Assembly: GCA_964617645.1 (NCBI GenBank)
Contig: CAZTYE010000002.1
Span: 372,001-436,000 of the forward strand
Source of the DNA: JADJGC01 sp964617645
GTDB lineage: Bacteria; Zixibacteria; MSB-5A5; CAIYYT01
Length of the DNA stretch: 64,000 nt
Direction of reading: 5' to 3'
In this document: piece after piece, positions 45,079 to 52,394 of the stretch
How positions within the stretch are numbered: the first letter of the stretch is position 1
How the letters are laid out: each line of letters starts with the position of its first letter
Program-made: the position numbers and the translations under genes
The notes under the pieces: generated by a model
What the model was told of the DNA's origin: nothing
The model's input: the letters and a program-made list of their open reading frames with translations, nothing else
The model's database searches: none

Positions 45079-45171
45079 GAATAACCCTCGCTTGATTAAC
45101 TATACAACCTGCAGAGAATATAGAAGCGCTCGCCCCAGAAGTCACGCCCATCTTTGGCTGCGGCATAGGCC

Positions 45172-45207
45172 GGAAATAAAAACGGGGCGGGAGCAGAGCC
45201 CGCCCCG
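45172..45207 (-). terminator. Rho-independent terminator, minus strand
   Basis: Perfect nine-base-pair stem CGGGGCGGG / CCCGCCCCG (45183-45191 with 45199-45207), seven-base loop, then TTTTTATTT on the minus strand. It would end a transcript arriving from 45208 upwards, most simply the small nuclease-like gene at 45476, leaving an unusually long 270-base 3' region. Confidence 0.8.
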
Positions 45208-45475
45208 GCGCAATTCCGATCACGACGGACGTCCTCACAACGCCGGATCGGAATATCCTTCTGCGGCGGCGAGGGTCGTGCCGCCCCGGAAGATTCATTC
45301 GAAGCGTTTTGGCGCGACTTTTCTTCGCGTCGGGCGAGCATGCACCAGTTCGATTTCCCAACGCGAGAATTTTGCGTAATCGCTTACGTTATTTACGCGC
45401 CGGACACGAAACTGTTCAGTTGATAGACGAAAAAGACGCCCCGATGATGACTACAATTTCGTGAACGGTATTTCG
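45208..45475 (-). other. Structured non-coding stretch before the terminator
   Basis: Between the stop of the gene at 45476 and the terminator at 45172-45207. It holds an inverted repeat ATTCCGATC...GATCGGAAT (45213-45253). No convincing protein frame: an 81-codon minus frame runs straight through the terminator stem. Could be a long 3' untranslated region or an independent small RNA. Confidence 0.35.
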
Positions 45476-45841
45476 CTACGCGGAGTCGCCGGGAAAGATC
45501 TGCGCCAGTGCGGCTCGGAGCTGGCCGGCCGATCGCGCGGCGATGAACTCGACTCTCAGCCCGGCTTTTTCGAAGTGGCGGCGTTTCTCCTCGACGCGAT
45601 CATTGTAATACGGCATATGGCCGAAACCGCAGATTTCGACAAACAACTCGAGTTGCGGCAAGTAGAAGTCCGGCCGGTACTGCCTGCTGCCGAGAACGAT
45701 CAGCGGCTCGTACTGAAAATCCAGCCTCCGCTCGCGAAACCACTCGATCGCCGCCTGCTCCAACTTGGAGCGAATCGGGCGCTCGCCGGCGGCAATCTTC
45801 GGCTGTTTCCGCAGTTCCCCGCGCGGTATCTGCAGCGGCAT
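45476..45841 (-). CDS. Small PD-(D/E)XK-like endonuclease domain protein
   Basis: 121 residues from the ATG at 45839-45841 (AGGA 8 bases upstream); an ATG at 45868 is also possible. 'SKLEQAAIEWF', 'FQYEPLIVLGSRQYRPDFYL' and 'LFVEICGFG' match the Vsr/helicase-associated nuclease pattern in which the Asp of 'PDF' and the Glu of 'VEI' are metal ligands. The usual Lys of the ExK is Cys here, so activity is uncertain. No helicase or methylase nearby. Orphan nuclease or nuclease remnant. Confidence 0.65.
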   Translation of the reverse strand: MPLQIPRGELRKQPKIAAGERPIRSKLEQAAIEWFRERRLDFQYEPLIVLGSRQYRPDFYLPQLELFVEICGFGHMPYYNDRVEEKRRHFEKAGLRVEFIAARSAGQLRAALAQIFPGDSA

Positions 45842-45914
45842 GCCGGTTTTCCTGCGCAACGGTCGCATAAGCGAATTTGCTTCGCCGGTTGCTGAATGTC
45901 AAGTTTCCCACTGC

Positions 45915-45951
45915 GAAAAGCGCCGTCCCGCGCTTGTACGAGGGACGGCGC
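45915..45951 (-). terminator. Terminator-like hairpin after the vWA gene
   Basis: Eleven-base-pair stem AGCGCCGTCCC / GGGACGGCGCT with a 12-base loop, followed on the minus strand by a short T-run (four T). It lies 10 bases past the stop of the vWA gene at 45961. Confidence 0.6.
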
Positions 45952-45960
45952 TGATATTCC

Positions 45961-47886
45961 CTATTCTTCCCAGCCGAGCGGCTCGGTGCCCGGCTCAGGC
46001 GTTTCCTTGGACTTGAGCATCTTATCCGCCTGCGCAATCAGATGCATCAACTCCGTAACTTGCTCGTTCGACTTCTCCATCTCGACGCCGCGCACGACTT
46101 CCAGCACGTCGCTCAGGCGACTCTTCTTCGCCCAGTACGATCCGCGCAAGATCTCGGAGAATTCCGCCGCCGCAGCCGCCAGGCGAAAATCACTCGAAGT
46201 CTGCGAAAACCGCCCGCGAACCAATTCCCGCGTCAGTGTCTCGGAAACTTCGCGGACGGCGCCAGTTTCCGGATGCTTATAGCGAATGAAAATCGTGCCG
46301 ATATCGCCGGTCGCTTCCGGCCGAAGCTTGATCTCGTAGAGCGCCGTCGTCATGTGTCCCGAGCCGATCTCGCCACCGTCGACGGCGTCATTGCGGAAGT
46401 CCTCGTCGGCAACGTCGCGGTTTTCGTAAACCAGCAGCCGATAGCGTTCGACCACCGCCGGATCGAAATCGACCTGAATCTTCACGTCGCGGGCGATCAC
46501 CTGGAGCGTACCCGTGAGATTTTCCATGAACACCCGCTGCGCTTCGGTCCAGCTGTCGACGTAGGCGTAGTGCCCGTTGCCCTTGTTGCCAAGCTGTTCC
46601 ATGAGCACATCATTGTAGTTGCCCATGCCAAAACCGACTGCCGTCAGCGTGATACCGCGGTCGGCATAGCCTTTGATGAACGTCATGAACTCGTCGACCG
46701 ACGTCTGCCCGACATTCGCGACACCGTCCGAGCAAAGAATCAGCCGGTTGATCGCGCCGTGCTGAAAATTGCGGTCGGCCATCTGGTAAGCCAGCCGCAA
46801 ACCGGCCTCGGCATTGGTCGCACCATCGGGAATCAGGCTCTCGATGGCATTGATGATTCGTTCCTTGTCGCGAATCGAGGTCGGATCCAGCAGCACGCGT
46901 GCCGTGCTGCCGTAGATCACGATTCCGACCTGATCGCGCGGCGTAAGCTGATCTACCAGCATCCGCAACGCCCGCCGCACCGTGCCCAGACGATCCTCGC
47001 GATTCATTGAGCCGGAAACATCGACGACAAACACCAGTCGCGCGTCGCGCCGCTGGGTGTCGGCGATCTTCTGCCCGGCAATGCCGATCCGCAGCAGGTG
47101 ATACTTCTCGCCGAACCGGGATGGCGCCCCTTCCAGATGCACCGTAAACGCCTTGTCGCGCGGGCAGGCGTAGTCGTACTTGAAATTATTCACGAATTCT
47201 TCGACGCGCACTGCGTCCTGCGGCGGCAGGTTGCCCGAGTTGATATACGAACGCGCCATCGCATAGGAGGCATTATCGACATCGATTGCGAAGGTTGAGA
47301 AGTGATCGTCTTCAGTATCGATGATGGGATTCACGCCATAGTGCTTGAAGAACATGGCGTCGAACGGCTCGCCATTCGGCGGCCGATTGCCTCCGTGCGC
47401 CGGCGGCGGTGAGGATGGCGGATAGCAACCACCGATAGCGACTCGACTGCCGCGCATCTGAATCTTGCCATATTCCTCCTGCCGCATGTTCTTGGTCTCT
47501 ACCATTTGTATTGCCCCCGGCGCTGCAAGGACAATCTGCGCCTCCGTTTCAATCAGGCTCTCTTCGAGTGTGAAGTTGACCTCTGCCGTCGAATCCGAAA
47601 CGACCTTAACATTCTGTATCAACACCGGCGTATAGCCGGTGACCGACGCTCGCAGCGTGTAAACGCCCGGCGGCACATTCACGATCAGGAAATTCCCGTT
47701 GCCGTCCGCTTGCGCGCCCATTGTCGTGCCGGTAATTTCGACAACCGCAAACCCAATCGGAGCTTTGGTTTTGAGATTGATGATTTGACCTTTGATTTTT
47801 CCGGTCGATGCCGACTCCAAATCGGCGCAGATCGCGGCCAGCAAGCCGACAGCCGCCACGATCACCAGCAGGGAATACCGTTTCAT
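45961..47886 (-). CDS. Secreted vWA protein with carboxypeptidase-regulatory-like domain
   Basis: 641 residues from the ATG at 47884-47886 (GGAGG 5 bases upstream). Signal peptide, then a CarboxypepD_reg-like beta sandwich (about 30-110: 'KGQIINLKTKAPIGFAVVEI', 'PPGVYTLRASVTGY'). Then a short 'GKIQMRGSR' segment that looks like the start of a TonB-receptor plug, a YfbK-like vWF-A N-terminal part (about 160-260) and a vWA domain with MIDAS 'DVSGSMN' (about 291). The C-terminal domain (about 470-610) is DUF3520-like. Envelope location expected; role unknown. The plug-like piece suggests an ancestor shared with TonB-dependent receptors. Confidence 0.85.
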   Translation of the reverse strand: MKRYSLLVIVAAVGLLAAICADLESASTGKIKGQIINLKTKAPIGFAVVEITGTTMGAQADGNGNFLIVNVPPGVYTLRASVTGYTPVLIQNVKVVSDSTAEVNFTLEESLIETEAQIVLAAPGAIQMVETKNMRQEEYGKIQMRGSRVAIGGCYPPSSPPPAHGGNRPPNGEPFDAMFFKHYGVNPIIDTEDDHFSTFAIDVDNASYAMARSYINSGNLPPQDAVRVEEFVNNFKYDYACPRDKAFTVHLEGAPSRFGEKYHLLRIGIAGQKIADTQRRDARLVFVVDVSGSMNREDRLGTVRRALRMLVDQLTPRDQVGIVIYGSTARVLLDPTSIRDKERIINAIESLIPDGATNAEAGLRLAYQMADRNFQHGAINRLILCSDGVANVGQTSVDEFMTFIKGYADRGITLTAVGFGMGNYNDVLMEQLGNKGNGHYAYVDSWTEAQRVFMENLTGTLQVIARDVKIQVDFDPAVVERYRLLVYENRDVADEDFRNDAVDGGEIGSGHMTTALYEIKLRPEATGDIGTIFIRYKHPETGAVREVSETLTRELVRGRFSQTSSDFRLAAAAAEFSEILRGSYWAKKSRLSDVLEVVRGVEMEKSNEQVTELMHLIAQADKMLKSKETPEPGTEPLGWEE

Positions 47887-48230
47887 CGCTTCCTCCGCGA
47901 TAGAAGTTCTCGGTTTCATGTCGCCGGAATTACAAGCGGGCGGTACGCTTTATTCCCGACGGCGTTGTTTCGTTAGCTCGGAATTTGTCGTGAGGTTCAC
48001 CGATTGCGCGTGGCCGGCGGGGCTTCGGCGCGCTGCGCAATCAGCGAGGGAACTACTGAGGCCGTGGCGAGCGTGCGCGCGACATGCCGCCATTCACAAT
48101 CGTGATCTTCAGAGTGCTGGCAGATAATCCGCCAACGAGTGCTTCCCGAGATTACGACGGTGAATGATCCAAAGTGTTCAATTAAATGTTGCCTTGCCGA
48201 TCAAAGATCGCCCCGCTAACTTGATATCGA
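47887..48230. other. Gap with no supportable gene
   Basis: About 340 bases between the divergent vWA gene and the small membrane gene. No convincing promoter, hairpin or open frame. An in-frame stop just before 48231 rules out an upstream extension of the next gene. Confidence 0.4.
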
Positions 48231-48596
48231 ATGCTAAAGCCCACCAAACTCGCCAACATCGACGCACGCGAGTGCCGCAAGCGCGAGATCATCTCACTCC
48301 TGGCGTTCATCGCCACCGTGTTTGTGTTTCTGGCTTTGAAAGTCTACGATGTCGGCCGCTTGTGGTACGTGTTATTGTTCGCGACCAGCTTCGCCGCGGT
48401 GCTGGGTCTGCTTCAGGCCCGAGAAAAAACCTGAACCCGACTCGCGGCGCTGGGTCGGCGCAAACTGAATGACGTCGAAGAGACGATCAACAATCCCACT
48501 GAAATCGCCCAATTGCGCCTGCAGGCGCGCTGGATTCTCATTCGCGCGACACTCGTCGCCGGAGTCTTCACGGCGCTGGCGGTGGTCTTCGGCTGA
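48231..48596 (+). pseudogene. Small membrane protein gene interrupted by an in-frame TGA (nonsense or recoded)
   Basis: The first part (48231-48434) encodes 67 residues with two TM helices and ends 'LLQAREKT' at TGA 48432-48434. The same frame continues without a break for another 53 codons to 48596, starting 'TRLAALGRRKLNDVEE' and ending in a further TM helix ('LVAGVFTALAVVFG'). Together they read as one 120-residue protein with about three TM helices. A small stem-loop (CCGAC 48437-48441 with GTCGG 48454-48458) follows the TGA directly, the position of a bacterial selenocysteine element. Either a nonsense mutation or recoding. No clear ribosome site at the ATG. Family unknown. Confidence 0.5.
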
Positions 48597-48824
48597 GACT
48601 ATGGCACGCATCCGAAACGGTGCCCCACAGACCTGTCCCGTTCTGCGGGATTGCTGTGGGTTCCCCACTCGCCGGGCACCACACCGGCTCGGTGGGCTCA
48701 GTCCGCTCTCCCATCGGGTTAAACACAGCGGGTCAGCCAGTCGTGTCCAATCGCTAAAGCGACACCACACTCCAACAACGATCTATCCTTGCCTTGCCAA
48801 CCTTGATCGTGTAGCTTCAGCGAC

Positions 48825-49268
48825 ATGATCATCAAACTGATCAAGTTCAACACCTGGCTCGCCTACGCTTGCGGGATTTTCGCTCTGCTGCTCGCGCCGC
48901 AAATCGTCGACACCATGGCCGTCGCAATGGGGGCGCGCGCCGACCGGATTCTCACGAATCAGGTTTACTTCATCGCCGTCGCGCTGGTTCGTGTTGTCGG
49001 TGTCATGATGTTTGCCTACGCGTTCTTGATTCGTATGCTCCTGAAGCGGGAATTTCAGATCGACAACCTGCGGCAAACCGGAATGTTGCTCGCCATCGGC
49101 GCGCTCGTGTGGACGGCGGCGTTCCTCTTTCTGCTCCCGACTCGAAGCGCCACCGTGCTCGCGGCAGTCGGCGTCGGCTTGCTGGAGTGGCTGGCGATTC
49201 CGGTGTTGCTGATCTTTGAATACAAAAAGACTGATTCGTGGCAGTCGGTCAAACCGCCGGAATCATAG
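48825..49268 (+). CDS. Four-TM membrane protein of unknown function
   Basis: 147 residues with about four TM helices (about 12-30, 47-70, 84-103, 108-130) and a short hydrophilic C-terminus. No family recognised. The start has no clear Shine-Dalgarno. It lies 230 bases after the interrupted membrane gene on the same strand; the gap between them has GC-rich palindromes but no frame. It converges with ybaB, 36 bases between stops, with no terminator seen. Confidence 0.7.
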   Translation: MIIKLIKFNTWLAYACGIFALLLAPQIVDTMAVAMGARADRILTNQVYFIAVALVRVVGVMMFAYAFLIRMLLKREFQIDNLRQTGMLLAIGALVWTAAFLFLLPTRSATVLAAVGVGLLEWLAIPVLLIFEYKKTDSWQSVKPPES

Positions 49269-49304
49269 TCGAATCGCTGCCGGCAAATTCGCTCTTGAGC
49301 TTGA

Positions 49305-49631
49305 CTACAGGCCCAGACTGCCTAACCCCGGAATACTCAAGCCGCCGGTCAGAGCGCTCATCGTCTCCTGCTGCATCCGCTGCGCGTCCTGTTGCGCCTG
49401 CGTAATCGCCGAGACAATCATCTCCTCGAGCATTTCGACATCGGCGTCTTTCAAAACCTCCGGATCGATCTTGACCTCCTTGAGATCGCCTTTGCCGCTG
49501 ACGACGGCTTTCACCATGCCCCCGCCGGCTGAGGCCTCGACCCGCTTTTCATCCAGTTCGGCTTGCAGCTCCATCATCTTGGCCTGCATCTTCTGAACTT
49601 GCTTCATCATATCGCCAAAACCTTTGGCCAT
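49305..49631 (-). CDS. YbaB/EbfC family nucleoid-associated protein
   Basis: 108 residues. 'MAKGFGDMMKQVQKMQAKMM' helical start, 'GGGMVKAVVSGKGDLKEVKIDPE' strand region and 'LEEMIVSAITQAQQDA' helix are the family hallmarks. Dimeric DNA-binding protein. ATG with AGGAGCG upstream. It follows dnaX after 36 bases, the conserved dnaX-ybaB order; recR, the usual third gene, is not present here. Confidence 0.94.
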   Translation of the reverse strand: MAKGFGDMMKQVQKMQAKMMELQAELDEKRVEASAGGGMVKAVVSGKGDLKEVKIDPEVLKDADVEMLEEMIVSAITQAQQDAQRMQQETMSALTGGLSIPGLGSLGL

Positions 49632-49667
49632 TACTCGCTCCTGTATGAATGCTCAGCTATTCGGAAG

Positions 49668-51341
49668 TTATACGTCGCGACGCGCGACAATCTCGGCGTC
49701 GAGAATCTCAATGGCCTGCGCCACCATCGGGTGCGCCGTTTTGTCGGCGTCGGTAAACAGAGCCGCCTTGCTGTCGGTCGCAGTCATCTGAACCTTTGGC
49801 GCCCAACCGGGATCAACAAAGAAGTGGAGTCGCAACTCGCGTCCCGCCACGTCGCGGATTACTTGCTCCAGCGTTTGTTGAATGCTGCGATCCTGGAAAT
49901 AACGCACGTGAACCTCGCCCAGCCGGTCAAACGCGACGGAAAAGCGGTTGCCTTCGATGGACCGGGGCTGCGCCAATGTCAGCTTGATCTGCAGACTGCG
50001 GTGGCGAGGTTTGAGCGCCTGCAAAAATCGATCCCACAACGACGCGGCGCCTTCGTCGGAATCTGGTCCCGCCATTGTGCCGCCGTCTGCGGCGGCATTG
50101 TTCGAAGGAAGCGCTGCAACTGCGGCCGGCGCCGTAGTCGCCGGCGCTACAGGCGCCGATTTTTTTTTCGCTTCGGCCGCTTGCGCGTCGAAGGGCACCG
50201 CTGACGGTTGCGCACCGGAAAGCGTCTTCAGTATCGCTTCAACGCTGACTGTCGCTTCCATCTGCACCAGTTTGAGCAATGTCAACTCGAGATTGATCAC
50301 CGGTTCGAAACCGTCGCGGATTTTCCCCTCCAGATCGACCAGCACTTGCTGAATTCTCAGCAGATCCCCGATCTCGTAGTCGGCAGCGCGCGCTTTGTAA
50401 TCGGCGGATTCTTCCGGCGTCACGCCGTAATCGGCGCCGATATCCGGCGCGGCTTTGAACACCAACAGAAACCTAACTTCTTCCTGAAATCCGCGGACAA
50501 ACTCCGCCGCGCTGACTCCGGCGCGCAGGACTTCATCGACCCGCTGCAGGAGTGCGGCGGAATCCCGATCGCGAATCTTGATCAGCCAATCCCGATACTC
50601 GCTGCGCGGCAAAATTCCCAGCGCCTGCGTAATGAGCGCGAGATCGATCTTGTCCTGTTGCCACGACGCCACCTGATCGAGAATCGACAGCGCGTCACGC
50701 AAACTGCCGTCGCCGCGTCGCGCCAATTCGGCAACGGCGTCGTCCGTAACCGTCAGATTCTCTTTTTCGGCTATCCCTTTGATCGCGCTGCGCAGTTCCG
50801 ATTCCGATATCCGCCGGAAATCGTAACGTTGGCAGCGCGACAGAATCGTCTGCGGCACCTTCTGCGCCTCGGTTGTCGCAAAGACGAACACGGCGTGCGC
50901 CGGCGGTTCTTCGAGAGTCTTCAGCAGCGCGTCAAATGCCGAACCGCTCAAGCGATGCACTTCGTCGATAATGTAGACTTTGTATTTGCCGCCGACCGGT
51001 GAGTACTTGATCGCCTCGCGCAACTCGCGCACGTCATCGACCGAAGTATGCGACGCGGCGTCGATTTCGAGAATGTCCAGCGAGCGGCCTTTGATAATGC
51101 CGAGGCACGATTCGCAGGCGTCGCACGGTTCCGCGCCTTGCGGGTTCGCGCAATTCAACCGCTTCGCCAGAATCCGCGCGACCGTCGTTTTGCCGGTCCC
51201 CCGAACGCCGCAAAACAAATAGGCCTGCGCGATGCGGTCATGTTCAATCGCCCGCGTCAAAGTCTCGGTGATATGGCGCTGCGCCAGAACTTCCGCAAAC
51301 TTTTGCGGCCGGTACTTGCGGGAAAAAACGTAATAGCTCAT
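49668..51341 (-). CDS. dnaX: DNA polymerase III subunits gamma/tau
   Basis: 557 residues from the ATG at 51339-51341, giving the standard 'MSYYVFSRKYRPQKF' start; a longer frame to 51410 would run into the SRP RNA gene. Clamp-loader ATPase: Walker A 'GVRGTGKTT', zinc Cys in 'CANPQ' and 'CDACESC', Walker B 'VYIIDEVH', sensor 'ATTEAQKVPQTI'. Domain III and an Ala/Pro-rich linker (about 385-435) follow, then a tau-like C-terminal domain. A possible frameshift site for a shorter gamma form is the A-rich run encoding 'KKKS' (50160-50180). Confidence 0.94.
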   Translation of the reverse strand: MSYYVFSRKYRPQKFAEVLAQRHITETLTRAIEHDRIAQAYLFCGVRGTGKTTVARILAKRLNCANPQGAEPCDACESCLGIIKGRSLDILEIDAASHTSVDDVRELREAIKYSPVGGKYKVYIIDEVHRLSGSAFDALLKTLEEPPAHAVFVFATTEAQKVPQTILSRCQRYDFRRISESELRSAIKGIAEKENLTVTDDAVAELARRGDGSLRDALSILDQVASWQQDKIDLALITQALGILPRSEYRDWLIKIRDRDSAALLQRVDEVLRAGVSAAEFVRGFQEEVRFLLVFKAAPDIGADYGVTPEESADYKARAADYEIGDLLRIQQVLVDLEGKIRDGFEPVINLELTLLKLVQMEATVSVEAILKTLSGAQPSAVPFDAQAAEAKKKSAPVAPATTAPAAVAALPSNNAAADGGTMAGPDSDEGAASLWDRFLQALKPRHRSLQIKLTLAQPRSIEGNRFSVAFDRLGEVHVRYFQDRSIQQTLEQVIRDVAGRELRLHFFVDPGWAPKVQMTATDSKAALFTDADKTAHPMVAQAIEILDAEIVARRDV

Positions 51342-51374
51342 GCGCTCTTTGATTGCCTCGGTGAACGGTAATCG

Positions 51375-51507
<133 letters not shown>

Positions 51508-51514
51508 CCAAGCG

Positions 51515-51543
51515 ATAATACCGCGACGACGGCGGCGAGTCAA
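51515..51543 (-). promoter_or_regulatory. Promoter of ffs (and probably dnaX)
   Basis: TTGACT (51538-51543), 17-base spacer, TATTAT (51515-51520) on the minus strand: five of six matches in both boxes. The predicted start near 51508 coincides with the base of the SRP RNA helix. Confidence 0.8.
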
Positions 51544-51657
51544 TCGCCAAATTCCCCTTACTCCCGTATAGATGAAGATCATCTTGCGCACATACGGTGT
51601 AGCGGCAGGAATCACTCCGGCTCACACAGTGCGGCGGCAGGAATCACTCCAGCACAC

Positions 51658-51794
51658 GGGACTGTTGAAAGAGTCCTATAGGCTGTCACCCTGAGCCGCT
51701 GCGCAGGCGAAGGGTCTGTTGGTATTGCTGCACAAGGCCAAGCAGATTCTTTGCTGCGCGCAGAATGACATAAATTAGATTTTTCACCAGTCTC
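51658..51794. repeat. MITE-like hairpin element, copy 2
   Basis: GGGACTGTTGAAAGAG at the left, TTTTTCACCAGTCTC at the right, with the same inner arms as the other copies ('CACCCTGAGCCGCTGCG' / 'CTGCGCGCAGAATGACA'). Nearly identical to copy 3 at 51927-52063, so the two are a recent duplication within the tandem array. Confidence 0.88.
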
Positions 51795-51926
51795 ACACAC
51801 TGTGCAGCGGCAGGAATCACTCCGGCTCACACAGTGCAGCGGCAGGAATCACTCCGGCTCACACAGTGCGGCGGCAGGAATCACTCCGGCTCACACAGTG
51901 CGGCGGCAGGAATCACTCCAGCACAC

Positions 51927-52063
51927 GGGACTGTTGAAAGAGTCCTATAGGCTGTCACCCTGAGCCGCTGCGCAGGCGAAGGGTCTGTTGGTATTGCTGC
52001 ACAAGGCCAAGCAGATTCTTTGCTGCGCGCAGAATGACATGAATTAGATTTTTCAACAGTCTC
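51927..52063. repeat. MITE-like hairpin element, copy 3
   Basis: Same 137-base element as copy 2, offset by 269 bases, differing at only a few positions (for example TTTTTCAACAGTCTC at the right end). Flanked on both sides by 32-bp tandem units. Confidence 0.88.
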
Positions 52064-52317
52064 ACACAGTGCGGCGGCAGGAACCACTCCGGCTCACACA
52101 GTGCAGCGGCAGGAACCACTCCGGCTCACACTGTGCGGCGGCAGGAATCACTCCGGCTCACACAGTGTAGCGGCAGGAATCACTCCGGCTCACACAGTGC
52201 GGCGGCAGGAATCCCTTCCTGCCGCGTTTCGGGCAGTCAGGAAAAGATATCTAACCGCGCAGCATTGAACCGTCCAAAGCATTTCCATTGTTCTACTTTC
52301 GGCGAGCGAGTTAGTCC

Positions 52318-52344
52318 TTGATTTCCCTCGCTCCCCTTGATAAT
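52318..52344 (+). promoter_or_regulatory. Possible promoter of the NapC/ImcH-like cytochrome gene
   Basis: TTGATT (52318-52323) and GATAAT (52339-52344) with a short 15-base spacer, about 45 bases before the start codon. The boxes are good but the spacing is below optimum. Confidence 0.35.
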
Positions 52345-52394
52345 TTCTTCACTAACTTTCGCTCGGGGCGGCGAATGCACTTAAGGAGTCGAAG

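Larger units (their letters stand above)
51599..52226. repeat. 32-bp tandem repeat array, 11 units, split by two MITE-like copies
   Basis: Unit: GCGGCGGCAGGAATCACTCC followed by GGCTCACACAGT. Full-length units start at 51599, 51804, 51836, 51868, 52071, 52103, 52135 and 52167. Truncated ones start at 51631, 51900 and 52199. The truncated units at 51631 and 51900 each run into a MITE-like element with the same junction ('CCAGCACACGGG'), so a repeat + element block of 269 bp has itself been duplicated. The last unit turns into a perfect hairpin (GCGGCAGGAA / TTCCTGCCGC). There are no spacers, so it is not a CRISPR. No protein frame. It sits between the ffs promoter and the cytochrome locus. Confidence 0.9.

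Noticed and set aside
45096..45341. 81-codon minus-strand gene next to ridA
   Set aside because: It runs through the stem and T-run of a strong terminator on the same strand and has no ribosome site or family resemblance.
48164..48472. 102-codon frame overlapping the small membrane gene
   Set aside because: Arg/His-rich with no TM segment; it is the out-of-frame shadow of the membrane protein frame at 48231.
51599..52226. Possible CRISPR array
   Set aside because: The 32-bp units follow each other directly without unique spacers, the only interruptions are two copies of the same hairpin element, and no cas gene is in the window.
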